This document shows, in pieces, positions 8,602-15,770 of a DNA stretch of 58,638 bases. The DNA is taken from positions 1 through 58,638 of the forward strand of contig JAAVHB010000023.1 of NCBI GenBank assembly GCA_014799955.1. Direction: 5' to 3'. The translations under genes were made by a program, and so were the position numbers. Numbering within the stretch: position 1 is the stretch's first letter; each line of letters begins with the position of its first letter. This stretch comes from Butyrivibrio sp. GTDB taxonomy: Bacteria; Bacillota; Clostridia; Lachnospirales; Lachnospiraceae. The notes under the pieces were generated by a model that searched no databases, was not told the DNA's origin, and worked only from the letters and a program-made list of their open reading frames with translations.

Positions 8602-9199
8602 GCGGATTTGTTTTTTTCCGTCCCATAATTTTACAAAAGATTACCGCTACCGCCGTGCTTACCGTTGTCGCGATTATTCCTGGGATAATTATCGCCGTCG
8701 GGCTTACGCTTCCGTACTCTGCTCTGTAAGCGATTATATTTACCGGAATAAGCTGGATTGACGAAATATTTATGATGAGAAAAGCGCACATTGCGTCGGA
8801 GGCGGTTTTCACATGGCTTCCCGCCGCCTCGTCCTGAAGTGAAGCGAGCGCCTCCATTGCCTTAAGCCCTGCCGGAGTCGCCGCCCATCCAAGCCCGCAT
8901 AAATTGGCAATCATATTCATCGCGATATACTCTGCCGCCGGGTGCGTCATCGGCACCTCGGGAAAAAGAAATTTAATAAGCGGACTGATTCTCCTTTTCA
9001 AAGAGGTAATCAGCCCGCTTTTCTGCGCGATATTCATAAGCCCTGTCCAAAGCGACACGATTCCGAGCATTGTGATGCACAACGATACCGCCTCGCCGCC
9101 GCCCTCAATAAGTCCGTTGCTCACTGACTCTATGTTTCCGGTCACGGTTCCGTAAATCACTCCCGCAAGAATCATAAAAGCCCAAAGATAATTAAGCAT
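8567..9199 (-). CDS. spmA: Spore maturation protein A (nucleoside-recognition-like)
   Basis: A 210-residue membrane protein with four to five helices and the Gate/nucleoside recognition pattern of SpmA: residues around PAAEYIAMNMIANLCGLGWA and DAMCAFLIINISSIQLIPVNI. SpmA acts with SpmB in spore core dehydration in Bacillus. SpmB is not adjacent here, which is unusual because the pair is normally encoded together. The start has only a weak GGGG ribosome site. Convergent overlap of 35 bp with the bile salt hydrolase gene means each mRNA tail is antisense to the other. Confidence 0.85.
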   Translation of the reverse strand: MLNYLWAFMILAGVIYGTVTGNIESVSNGLIEGGGEAVSLCITMLGIVSLWTGLMNIAQKSGLITSLKRRISPLIKFLFPEVPMTHPAAEYIAMNMIANLCGLGWAATPAGLKAMEALASLQDEAAGSHVKTASDAMCAFLIINISSIQLIPVNIIAYRAEYGSVSPTAIIIPGIIATTVSTAVAVIFCKIMGRKKTNPPNSAFLSARSK

Positions 9200-9253
9200 G
9201 CGCGATGCCCCGCATACATGGAGTTACAACAGTATATGCCGTTTCTTACGGCT

Positions 9254-10153
9254 CTATTCTCCGAAAATCATGCGGTAGCTCTTGCCAAATTCTTCTCCCG
9301 CCCCGAGACTGTTGCCCCATTCGCGTTCCTTAAGCTCTCCGTCAAAATCCTCTCCGTCGCAGCGTCCGTACCACGGCTCAATGCACACGAACGGCGCGTC
9401 CTTTCCCGCTGGGCTCCAAAGTCCCACCAACGGCGCGTCAAACTCAACCGTAACGTACTCCGTCCCGTCCGGCTTCGCAAGCGAAACCCTGTCCGCCTGA
9501 CTGTTTTCAAGTATCAGCGCGTCCTTCAAAAAAAGCTCCCTGCTTACGGCAAGAATCCCCCCGTCCGTTTCATAGCTCACCGTTTCCTTTGCCGCCGTCC
9601 CCTCCGAGGTCAAGTGCGTGCAGTCAAAGCCCTCAAGCGGCTTTCCGTCCTTATAAAGCCTTATTGTATAGTCCTTCTGCTCTCCTTCTCCGTCAACGGG
9701 ACACATAAAGGCGGGATGCCCTCCTATTGAAAAATACATCGTGCCGTTTCCCGTGTTGACCACTCTCCAGCTTACCTTCAAGCTTTTGTCCTCAAGCTCA
9801 TAGCTGATTTCAAGGCGGAAACTAAACGGATATACACGAAGCGTATCCTCATTATCCGTGAGCGCCATCGTTATTTTCGTATCGCTTTGGCTTACAAGCT
9901 CAAATTCCATATCCCTCGCAAAGCCGTGCTGTCCCATGGGGTATACCGCACCGTCATGCCTGTACTGTTTATCCTTAAGGCTTCCCACAATCGGGAAAAG
10001 CACCGGAGCCGTCCTGCCCCAGTATTTTGCGTCCGCATTCCACATATACTCGCATCCGTTCCTGACGACTGACGCAAGCTCCGCGCCCTTTGAATTGATT
10101 GTGACCGCGGTGTGACCGTCGGTGAGTATGTATTTGTTTGGTTTTGAAGTCAT
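9254..10153 (-). CDS. Aldose 1-epimerase family protein (LacX-like)
   Basis: A 299-residue galactose-mutarotase-fold protein. The motifs RTAPVLFPIVGSLKD (about residues 47-61), MGQHGFARDMEFEL (His near 75) and MYFSIGGHPAFMCP (His near 155) match the LacX/YeaD-like branch of aldose 1-epimerases, which interconvert sugar anomers. It is cytosolic, with AAAGGA ahead of the ATG. It stands 54 bases upstream of spmA on the same strand but shares no evident function with it. The exact sugar (hexose or hexose-6-phosphate) is not determinable here. Confidence 0.88.
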   Translation of the reverse strand: MTSKPNKYILTDGHTAVTINSKGAELASVVRNGCEYMWNADAKYWGRTAPVLFPIVGSLKDKQYRHDGAVYPMGQHGFARDMEFELVSQSDTKITMALTDNEDTLRVYPFSFRLEISYELEDKSLKVSWRVVNTGNGTMYFSIGGHPAFMCPVDGEGEQKDYTIRLYKDGKPLEGFDCTHLTSEGTAAKETVSYETDGGILAVSRELFLKDALILENSQADRVSLAKPDGTEYVTVEFDAPLVGLWSPAGKDAPFVCIEPWYGRCDGEDFDGELKEREWGNSLGAGEEFGKSYRMIFGE

Positions 10154-10182
10154 TGTTGTGTCCTTTCAATACTGCATATATT

Positions 10183-10380
10183 TTAATTATAATTGATAGA
10201 GCGCGAAGAAGCAATAACCGCATGATTAAACATGCGGTTATTTTCTGTCATGTTTTCCTCTGTTATCTTTGTCACCGTCGTTTCATTGGCAGAATTAGGC
10301 TCCGCGGTATTCGGTTCCTCTGTACACCCGGTGAAAGCTATGACAGCTCCTATAAATATCAATGATATAATTTTCTTCAT
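10183..10380 (-). pseudogene. Truncated paralogous lipoprotein (signal and tether only)
   Basis: 65 residues: a lipoprotein signal peptide with lipobox FTG-C at residue 19 and a Glu/Thr-rich tether almost identical to those of the next two lipoprotein genes. The entire folded domain is missing. The reading frame instead runs into the array's terminator hairpin, giving a nonsense tail. The start codon overlaps the upstream stop as ATGA. It looks like the end product of recombination between tandem copies at the 3' boundary of the array. Confidence 0.7.
10217..10246 (-). terminator. Terminator at the end of the lipoprotein array
   Basis: AATAACCGCATG pairs perfectly with CATGCGGTTATT around a six-base loop. 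It is nearly symmetric, so it may act in both directions. A degenerate relative, with the same AACCGCA/TGCGGTT arms, lies at 12399-12430 after another array member. Confidence 0.75.
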
Positions 10381-11120
10381 ACTTTATCTCCTGATTGGGT
10401 ATTATCATCTTCTAGTTCTATATAAGTTGTTTTATTTGTTGTCCCATTTCCTACTCGAACACTATATAATTCATTTTCAAAATAGTTTATGTAAATACGC
10501 AATACACAATCCCCACGATGATACTCTAACCAGTATAATCCTGAGCCCGTGTGTGCATCGGGCTCTCCTATCTTTTCGATTACCTCTTCTTCGGTCATTC
10601 CTAATTTCAACTGCTTCCCAAGGTTTATAAGGTATTCCTCATCGCTTACTTCTGCTTCGGTTGTATTCTCCGTACTTTCCTCTGTCGTTTTTGTTTCATT
10701 AGCAGGACTCGACAGTTGTGTGTTTTTATCACAAATAATCGTCTTTTGGTCATTTTTTTCATTATATATCCATATCAAATCTGCATTTCCGTATGGTGAC
10801 CATACCCGAATGTCCAAACTATAATCTCCACGATAATATTCCAGCCACAAAATACCTGACCCGGAATACACATCCGGCTCACCTATTGCATCAATTATTT
10901 CTTGCACACTCATTCCCAATTTAAGCTGTTTGCTAAGGTTCATAAGGTATTCCTCATCGCTTACTTCTGCTTCGGTTGTATTTTCTGTCATGTTTTCCTC
11001 TGTTGCCTTTGTTAATGCTGTTTCATTGACAGAACTCGGCTCCGCGGTATTCGGTTCCTCTGTACACCCCGTAAAAGCTATGACAGCTCCTATAAATATC
11101 AATGATAAAATCTTTTTCAT
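10377..11120 (-). CDS. Lipoprotein with two tandem BamE/SmpA-like repeats
   Basis: 247 residues. The lipoprotein signal has Cys at residue 19, followed by a Thr/Glu tether and two copies of an 80-residue unit beginning SDEEYL-NL-KQLKLGM. Each copy carries the GEPD turn typical of small BamE/SmpA-like (PepSY-adjacent) folds, then a WLEYYRGD or WLEYHRGD strand. The second unit is nearly identical to the single unit of the 11641-12083 gene, and the first is more diverged, so this gene looks like a recombination fusion of two array members. It would be anchored on the outer face of the membrane. An immunity role toward the secreted protein upstream is inference from layout; no function is known. 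Confidence 0.75.
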   Translation of the reverse strand: MKKILSLIFIGAVIAFTGCTEEPNTAEPSSVNETALTKATEENMTENTTEAEVSDEEYLMNLSKQLKLGMSVQEIIDAIGEPDVYSGSGILWLEYYRGDYSLDIRVWSPYGNADLIWIYNEKNDQKTIICDKNTQLSSPANETKTTEESTENTTEAEVSDEEYLINLGKQLKLGMTEEEVIEKIGEPDAHTGSGLYWLEYHRGDCVLRIYINYFENELYSVRVGNGTTNKTTYIELEDDNTQSGDKV

Positions 11121-11215
11121 ATTTTCGTTACACCTCCTTACTGCTTAACATCAGGATAAATTTTATTCCTTGAACAAAAACTATTCGCCATTAAGCCATA
11201 ATTTATTTCGTGTTA

Positions 11216-11644
11216 TTAATTATTTTCTGATTGTGTATTTTTGCTATACATATCATATATCTCCGTTGTCTTTCCTGTTATTGCGTTATATATCTCAACT
11301 CTGGACACCTCATCATAATAAGCTTGATGGTAAACACACAATACACAGTCCCCGCGATGGTATCCTACCCACGTCACGCCCGAACCATTACGCGAGTCCG
11401 GCTCCCCAATCTTATCTATAACATCCATATATGTCATACCCGGCTCCAACTGCTTACCAAGATTAATAAGATATTCCTCGTCCGACATATTTATATCAGT
11501 CCTGTTTTCCGTCCTATCCTCATTTGTCGTTTCAATCACCATCGTTTCATCGTCAGAATTCGGCTCCGCGGTATTCGGTTCCTCTGCGCATCCGGTGAAT
11601 GCTATAACTGCTCCTATAAATATCAATGATATAATTTTCTTCAT
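11216..11644 (-). CDS. Small lipoprotein, BamE/SmpA-like unit (array member)
   Basis: 142 residues. The signal peptide (lipobox FTG-C at residue 19) and tether are nearly identical at DNA level to those of the 10377-11120 and 10183-10380 genes. One folded unit follows: SDEEYLINLGKQLEPGMTYMDVIDKIGEPD, then VTWVGYHRGDCVL. The unit is more diverged than the signal region, suggesting that the leader is a shared recombination module while the folded part is under diversifying pressure. The start overlaps the upstream stop as ATGA, so it is translationally coupled. Confidence 0.78.
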   Translation of the reverse strand: MKKIISLIFIGAVIAFTGCAEEPNTAEPNSDDETMVIETTNEDRTENRTDINMSDEEYLINLGKQLEPGMTYMDVIDKIGEPDSRNGSGVTWVGYHRGDCVLCVYHQAYYDEVSRVEIYNAITGKTTEIYDMYSKNTQSENN

Positions 11645-12083
11645 ACTTTATCTCCTGATTGGGTATTATCATCTTCCAGCTCTATATCATATGTTTTATT
11701 TACTATACCATTTCCTATTCGAGCACTATATAATTCATTTTCAAAATAATTTATATAAACACGTAATACACAATCCCCACGATAATACTCTAACCAGTAC
11801 AATCCTGAGCCCGTGTGTGCATCGGGCTCTCCTATCTTTTCGATTACCTCTTCCTCTGTCATTCCTAACTTCAACTGTTTACCAAGGTTTATAAGATATT
11901 CTTCATCGCTCATTTCAATATCTGTTCTATTTTCTGTTATATTTTCTGTTGTACTTTCCATGATTTTCTCTGTTTCCTTTGTTTCATTTTCAGAACCTGT
12001 ATTCGTCGTTGTGCTTGTTTCGCCAGCACATGCTGTGCACAACATCATGAGACCCATAAAAATAATAACTACTGTTTTTTCAT
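11641..12083 (-). pseudogene. Array lipoprotein with frameshift in a poly-A start tract
   Basis: The ATG at 12083 follows AGGAGAG and is succeeded by six A. In that frame a stop comes after four codons. One additional A would give MKKTVVIIFMGLMMLCTACAG, a perfect lipoprotein signal running directly into the long downstream frame (11641-12057), whose folded unit SDEEYLINLGKQLKLGMTEEEVIEKIGEPD is intact. The gene is therefore one base short in a homopolymer: a true mutation, a slippage (phase-variable) switch, or a sequencing error. The unit is nearly identical to the second unit of the two-repeat lipoprotein gene at 10377. Confidence 0.72.
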
Positions 12084-12096
12084 ATTTATTCTCTCC

Positions 12097-12362
12097 TTAT
12101 TGTTTAACCGCATAATAAATAGTTTCACTGGAATAAAAATTTATAATACCGTCAAGTGACCAACCTGACGAACCATTGGCTAATGATGGATTCTCTACAC
12201 CGTCCACGCATTCCGAAGCATGATAAGCACCATGCTTGTTATACCATTTTCCATTACTCGCTCTGTACCAAAAGTGATAATCATAGAATTTTCAAAAATA
12301 TGAACCACCCCGAATTCACCTCCATACATACCAACAATTCATCCTGCTCCAGCACCGCATAA
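12097..12362 (-). pseudogene. Displaced C-terminal fragment of the DNRLRE/Cys-His protein
   Basis: Read in shifting frames, this stretch gives YYAVLEQDELLVCMEV, then YHFWYRASNGKWYNKHG, ASECVDGVENPSLANGSSGW and INFYSSETIYYAVKQ-stop. These match in order the last 85 residues of the secreted protein encoded at 12888-14867. A short deletion removes the segment before YHFWYR. No signal, no upstream domains and no start codon remain. It sits between two candidate immunity lipoproteins, exactly where polymorphic toxin loci keep orphan C-terminal cassettes. Confidence 0.75.
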
Positions 12363-12398
12363 TAACCTAACACATCTTATATTATTTTAACAAGGAAC

Positions 12399-12430
12399 AA
12401 CCGCACAGTTTATTAAAATCATGCGGTTAT
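12399..12430 (-). terminator. Degenerate terminator hairpin inside the array
   Basis: The arms AACCGCA and TGCGGTT are separated by about 16 bases, downstream of the 12448-12873 lipoprotein. The sequence is related to the array-end terminator at 10217-10246, which suggests the lipoprotein, fragment and terminator units duplicated together. Confidence 0.5.
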
Positions 12431-12447
12431 TCTCTGTCTTACAATCA

Positions 12448-12873
12448 CTATTCTGTTGTTTCGGTTTCGTCATCATATATAGAATATATACATGTAGTTT
12501 TATCTGTTTCATCATTATGTACTATAACTTCATAAACCTTATTTTCTTGAGGCCATATTGCAACCGATAATCCACAACTCCCTCGCTGATACCCTAAGAA
12601 GTATAGACCCGAGCCTATACGGTCATCCGGCTCTCCTATTTTTTCGATTACCTCCTTCTCTGTCATTCCCAGTTTCAACTGCTTCCCAAGGCTTATAAGG
12701 TATTCCTCGTCACTCATTTCTGCGTTACTTGCATCCTCCGTCGTGTTTTCCATACTTTCCTCAGTTCCTCTTGTTTCATAAGCGGAATATTGTTCTGTAT
12801 TATTTGTTTTGTCAGCACAAGACGTAAACACTAATATAACACATACAAATATAATGGATAATACTTTTTTCAT
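12448..12873 (-). CDS. Small lipoprotein adjacent to the secreted Cys/His protein
   Basis: 141 residues, with a lipoprotein signal (lipobox FTS-C at residue 19), an acidic tether and one folded unit (SDEEYLISLGKQLKLGMTEKEVIEKIGEPD, then LYFLGYQRGSCGLSV). It begins 14 bases after the stop of the secreted DNRLRE protein, with AAGGAGGGG at ideal distance, so the two are certainly co-transcribed. If the locus is a toxin-immunity system, this is the cognate immunity protein and the others are retained immunities to lost C-terminal domains. That role is inferred, not shown. Confidence 0.8.
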   Translation of the reverse strand: MKKVLSIIFVCVILVFTSCADKTNNTEQYSAYETRGTEESMENTTEDASNAEMSDEEYLISLGKQLKLGMTEKEVIEKIGEPDDRIGSGLYFLGYQRGSCGLSVAIWPQENKVYEVIVHNDETDKTTCIYSIYDDETETTE

Positions 12874-12887
12874 AATTCATCCCCTCC

Positions 12888-14867
12888 TTAAAGCTTAACA
12901 GCATAATATACAGTACTGCTTGAATAGAAATTAACTATATTACCAAGCATCCATCCTGACGAACTGTTCGCAGTAGACGGATTCAGCACATCTTCTACAC
13001 ACTCGGAAGCATTATTCCAACCATGCTTGTTATACCATTTGCCATTGCTAGCCCTATACCAAAAATGATAATCATACCATTGATTATAAACAGGAATCTT
13101 ATCAACTCCAACTCTCATACATACTAGCCATTCATCATGCTCCAAAGCTGCATTATAACTTGACACCTCCCTAAATCCTTTAGGAAAACATTCACCAAGC
13201 ACACCGCTTTTACCGTCTTTTCCCTCCATTAAGATTTTCGTTTGCTTTAACGCATCCGCAACAGTCATAGCCTTAAAATTCAAACCTGATTTTTCTACTG
13301 CCTTATAAAGTATGTCATCAGCTTGATTAAATGCATAACAAAAACAATTACCATACGCTGTCGCCGACATTGTCGTAACCGGTCTCACCCCATGATAAAA
13401 ATACGTCACCACAAGATAAGACTTAAAACTGCTGTTTTCCGAAGTGCAGATGGATTTATAATAAGTCGTGGAGGTTTCACTCGTGGTATTTTTAAGGATG
13501 AGCCCCTTTCCCATAGCCGTCCTGTCCGTCTGCCACTTTTTCATCGCGGATGTTATATCTATACTTTTAAGGATATTTGAAGGAGAAGAAAAAGATGCGC
13601 TGCCGACACTTGTTCCTACTCCGTTCCACACTGCGGCGCTGTAAACCGTCGATTCCGTCCACTCAGGTCCTGTATAATTATATGCCGTTATCGTCGCAGA
13701 CGTACTCTGACCGCTCACATCCTTCAAATACAAAATAGTTCCCAAAATAGTGTGGTTTGCATTCATAAACGCATTTGTGCCAAGTGTAGGAAACTTCATC
13801 AGCATACGTCCCGAGCCGTAAGAAGCGTTCACATAGCCGATAACGCCTGTCGTGTTCGCTCCTGCCGTTACATTTGCGGCTCCCGAGCCGTTGTAAATCG
13901 GAGTGTCAAGCACCGTCTTGGTTCCCGTTGAAGTAGCCGAGATTACCGTAGTTGACGGGTCAACAAATACCGGATAAACGGTTGCCTCGTTCTCAAGAAA
14001 ATCTCTGTCAACCGTTATCGTTATTTCGTAGACATCTCCGTAGATTTTCCTGAACTCCAGACCATTGGCATATGTATAATGTGTTTCGCCCTCCGGCACA
14101 TCTCCGACATAACTGTCATACACATATATCGGGCTCATCACGGCTTTAACTTCACCGGAGTTTTTATCTACAAAATTAATTGCGCCGTTTTCATTCTCCG
14201 GATAAGTGCCATGAGCATTCACGGTGAAGGAAAAAACATTCCCGCAATTCTCATATAGGACTATATCCTCCTTGAAGCCGTTAAAGGTAGTTTCATACCG
14301 CAGCTCTGTTTTTTCTCCGAATATATCCGGATATACCACGGTATTGTCAATAAGCTTTGCCGTCCCGCTGACTGCGTCAGTGTTCGGCATCATTTCCAGC
14401 GTGAAACCGTCGCTGTTTAAAAGGATTCCCGAATCTTCGGATAAAATATCGGGAAAGTATGTATTGATGTCGTTATCTTCGTTAAAATAAGAGTACCGGT
14501 CCCCGATTATATCACTGTCCGCTTCGGTTATCTCATTACTCTTGTCCCGAATTTCTCCGTTATCGTCAATATATTTTACTTCTTCATCAAATATATACGC
14601 TGTTTCCGTCCCGTCATAATTTGCGTATATAATCGTGTTGAGGTCTGGCTCCTTTATTTCAAGGCGCTCCACATGGTTCGTTCCGGTAACGCCGTTTTCT
14701 ATAAGCGCCTCGGCAAGCTCCGAATCCTCAAGAATCTCCGTTGTCTCCGACGCATAAACAATTTTTCCGGCATATCCGCTCATACAAGCGTTATTATTCA
14801 GAAATATGCCGCCAAAAAGTATAACTGACATTGCCGCGCAAGTCAGTTTGAATAATTTAAGTTTCAT
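12888..14867 (-). CDS. Secreted DNRLRE-type protein with C-terminal Cys/His domain (candidate polymorphic toxin)
   Basis: 659 residues. A signal peptide (about 1-39) is followed by a large beta-rich region, then a DNRLRE-like module (about residues 300-500: pseudo-symmetric beta sandwich with GRMLMKFPTLG, WTESTVYSAAVWN and ITSAMKKWQTD). DNRLRE modules are frequent in Rhs/wall-associated toxins of Bacillota. The last 150 residues form a separate domain with GNCFCYAFNQ (candidate nucleophilic Cys) and YDYHFWYRASNGKWYNKHG (candidate His and polar partner), a papain-like Cys/His layout. The ATG after GGAGG was chosen. Small lipoproteins and a stray copy of this C-terminal domain follow. No LPXTG is visible. 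Confidence 0.75.
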   Translation of the reverse strand: MKLKLFKLTCAAMSVILFGGIFLNNNACMSGYAGKIVYASETTEILEDSELAEALIENGVTGTNHVERLEIKEPDLNTIIYANYDGTETAYIFDEEVKYIDDNGEIRDKSNEITEADSDIIGDRYSYFNEDNDINTYFPDILSEDSGILLNSDGFTLEMMPNTDAVSGTAKLIDNTVVYPDIFGEKTELRYETTFNGFKEDIVLYENCGNVFSFTVNAHGTYPENENGAINFVDKNSGEVKAVMSPIYVYDSYVGDVPEGETHYTYANGLEFRKIYGDVYEITITVDRDFLENEATVYPVFVDPSTTVISATSTGTKTVLDTPIYNGSGAANVTAGANTTGVIGYVNASYGSGRMLMKFPTLGTNAFMNANHTILGTILYLKDVSGQSTSATITAYNYTGPEWTESTVYSAAVWNGVGTSVGSASFSSPSNILKSIDITSAMKKWQTDRTAMGKGLILKNTTSETSTTYYKSICTSENSSFKSYLVVTYFYHGVRPVTTMSATAYGNCFCYAFNQADDILYKAVEKSGLNFKAMTVADALKQTKILMEGKDGKSGVLGECFPKGFREVSSYNAALEHDEWLVCMRVGVDKIPVYNQWYDYHFWYRASNGKWYNKHGWNNASECVEDVLNPSTANSSSGWMLGNIVNFYSSSTVYYAVKL

Positions 14868-14976
14868 GAATACCTCCATTCTAAACAAGAGCGCATCCAA
14901 CTACTATATATTTTTAATTATACCACTATATATATGGCAAGTCAACAAATATGTTATTTATGATACACACGCAAAA

Positions 14977-15016
14977 ACCCGCGCCCACTGCCTTTTCACG
15001 GCATATGGACGCGGGT
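14977..15016 (-). terminator. Terminator after rubrerythrin
   Basis: A 10-base arm pair (14977-14986 with 15007-15016) with one mismatch, loop of 20, followed on the minus strand by TTTTTGCG. Confidence 0.8.
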
Positions 15017-15040
15017 ATGCGTAATTTACTGTTCTGTTTT

Positions 15041-15664
15041 TCACATTTCCGGAAGCCCGTACTTTGCGGCAACAAATTTATAATACTTATAGGGCACAAA
15101 ATAGCCTCTGTCGTGCTGGCAGACCGGACACTGCGCGGGCACGTTTTTGCCCTTGTAAATATGTCCGCAATTAAGGCAAATCCACTCGGTCGCCTCCTCG
15201 CCGACATACATTTTGCTGTTTTCGATAAGCTCCGCAAAGCACCCGAAGCGGTCGCCGTGCACCTTTTCGATTTCCGCAATCATTCTGAAGGAATTGGCGA
15301 TGGCGGCAAAGCCCTCCTCCTCCGCGATTCTCGCGAACTCGGGGTATACGGACTCAAACTCCTCGTACTCGTTGTGCTGCGCACTCTTCAGCAAATCCTC
15401 AAGCTTGTCGTAATTGTCCACGGGATAGCCCGCGTTGTCAATTACGATTGTTCCTCCGTTTTCGGATTTGAGGTGATTGTAGAAAATTTCGGCATGCTCC
15501 TTTTCCTGATTGGCGGTAAGCGTGAAAATATTGTAAATAAAATAATTTCCCGCCTGCTTGGCTTTCTCCGCCGCAAAGGTGTAACGGTTCCTCGCCTGAC
15601 TTTCTCCGGCAAACGCCCTCATAAGATTTACTTTTGTTTTACTTTCGGCAAAATTTACAGACAT
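15041..15664 (-). CDS. Rubrerythrin
   Basis: 207 residues. The N-terminal four-helix ferritin-like di-iron domain carries the Glu and ExxH ligands (MRAFAGESQARNRY, ANQEKEHAEIFY, FRMIAEIEKVHGDRF). A C-terminal rubredoxin-like domain has two CxxC pairs (WICLNCGHIYKG and QCPVCQHDRGYF). Rubrerythrin reduces hydrogen peroxide in the cytosol of anaerobes, using electrons from NADH-dependent rubredoxin reductases. Length and domain order are standard. It is transcribed alone and ends at a strong terminator. No PerR box was identified with confidence. Confidence 0.96.
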   Translation of the reverse strand: MSVNFAESKTKVNLMRAFAGESQARNRYTFAAEKAKQAGNYFIYNIFTLTANQEKEHAEIFYNHLKSENGGTIVIDNAGYPVDNYDKLEDLLKSAQHNEYEEFESVYPEFARIAEEEGFAAIANSFRMIAEIEKVHGDRFGCFAELIENSKMYVGEEATEWICLNCGHIYKGKNVPAQCPVCQHDRGYFVPYKYYKFVAAKYGLPEM

Positions 15665-15770
15665 AAAATCAACTCCTGTTTCGTTATTTTGCGCCCGCGC
15701 CAGCCTTCGGCACGCTCGCGAATGATTTTATTATCCGTAAAATTTCCAGAAATATGCACTCTTGGAAAAA

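Noticed and set aside
10550-12720. CRISPR-like repeats, because similar blocks recur at intervals
   Set aside because: The recurring blocks are homologous coding segments of paralogous lipoproteins, several hundred bases apart and diverged, not short exact repeats with unique spacers.
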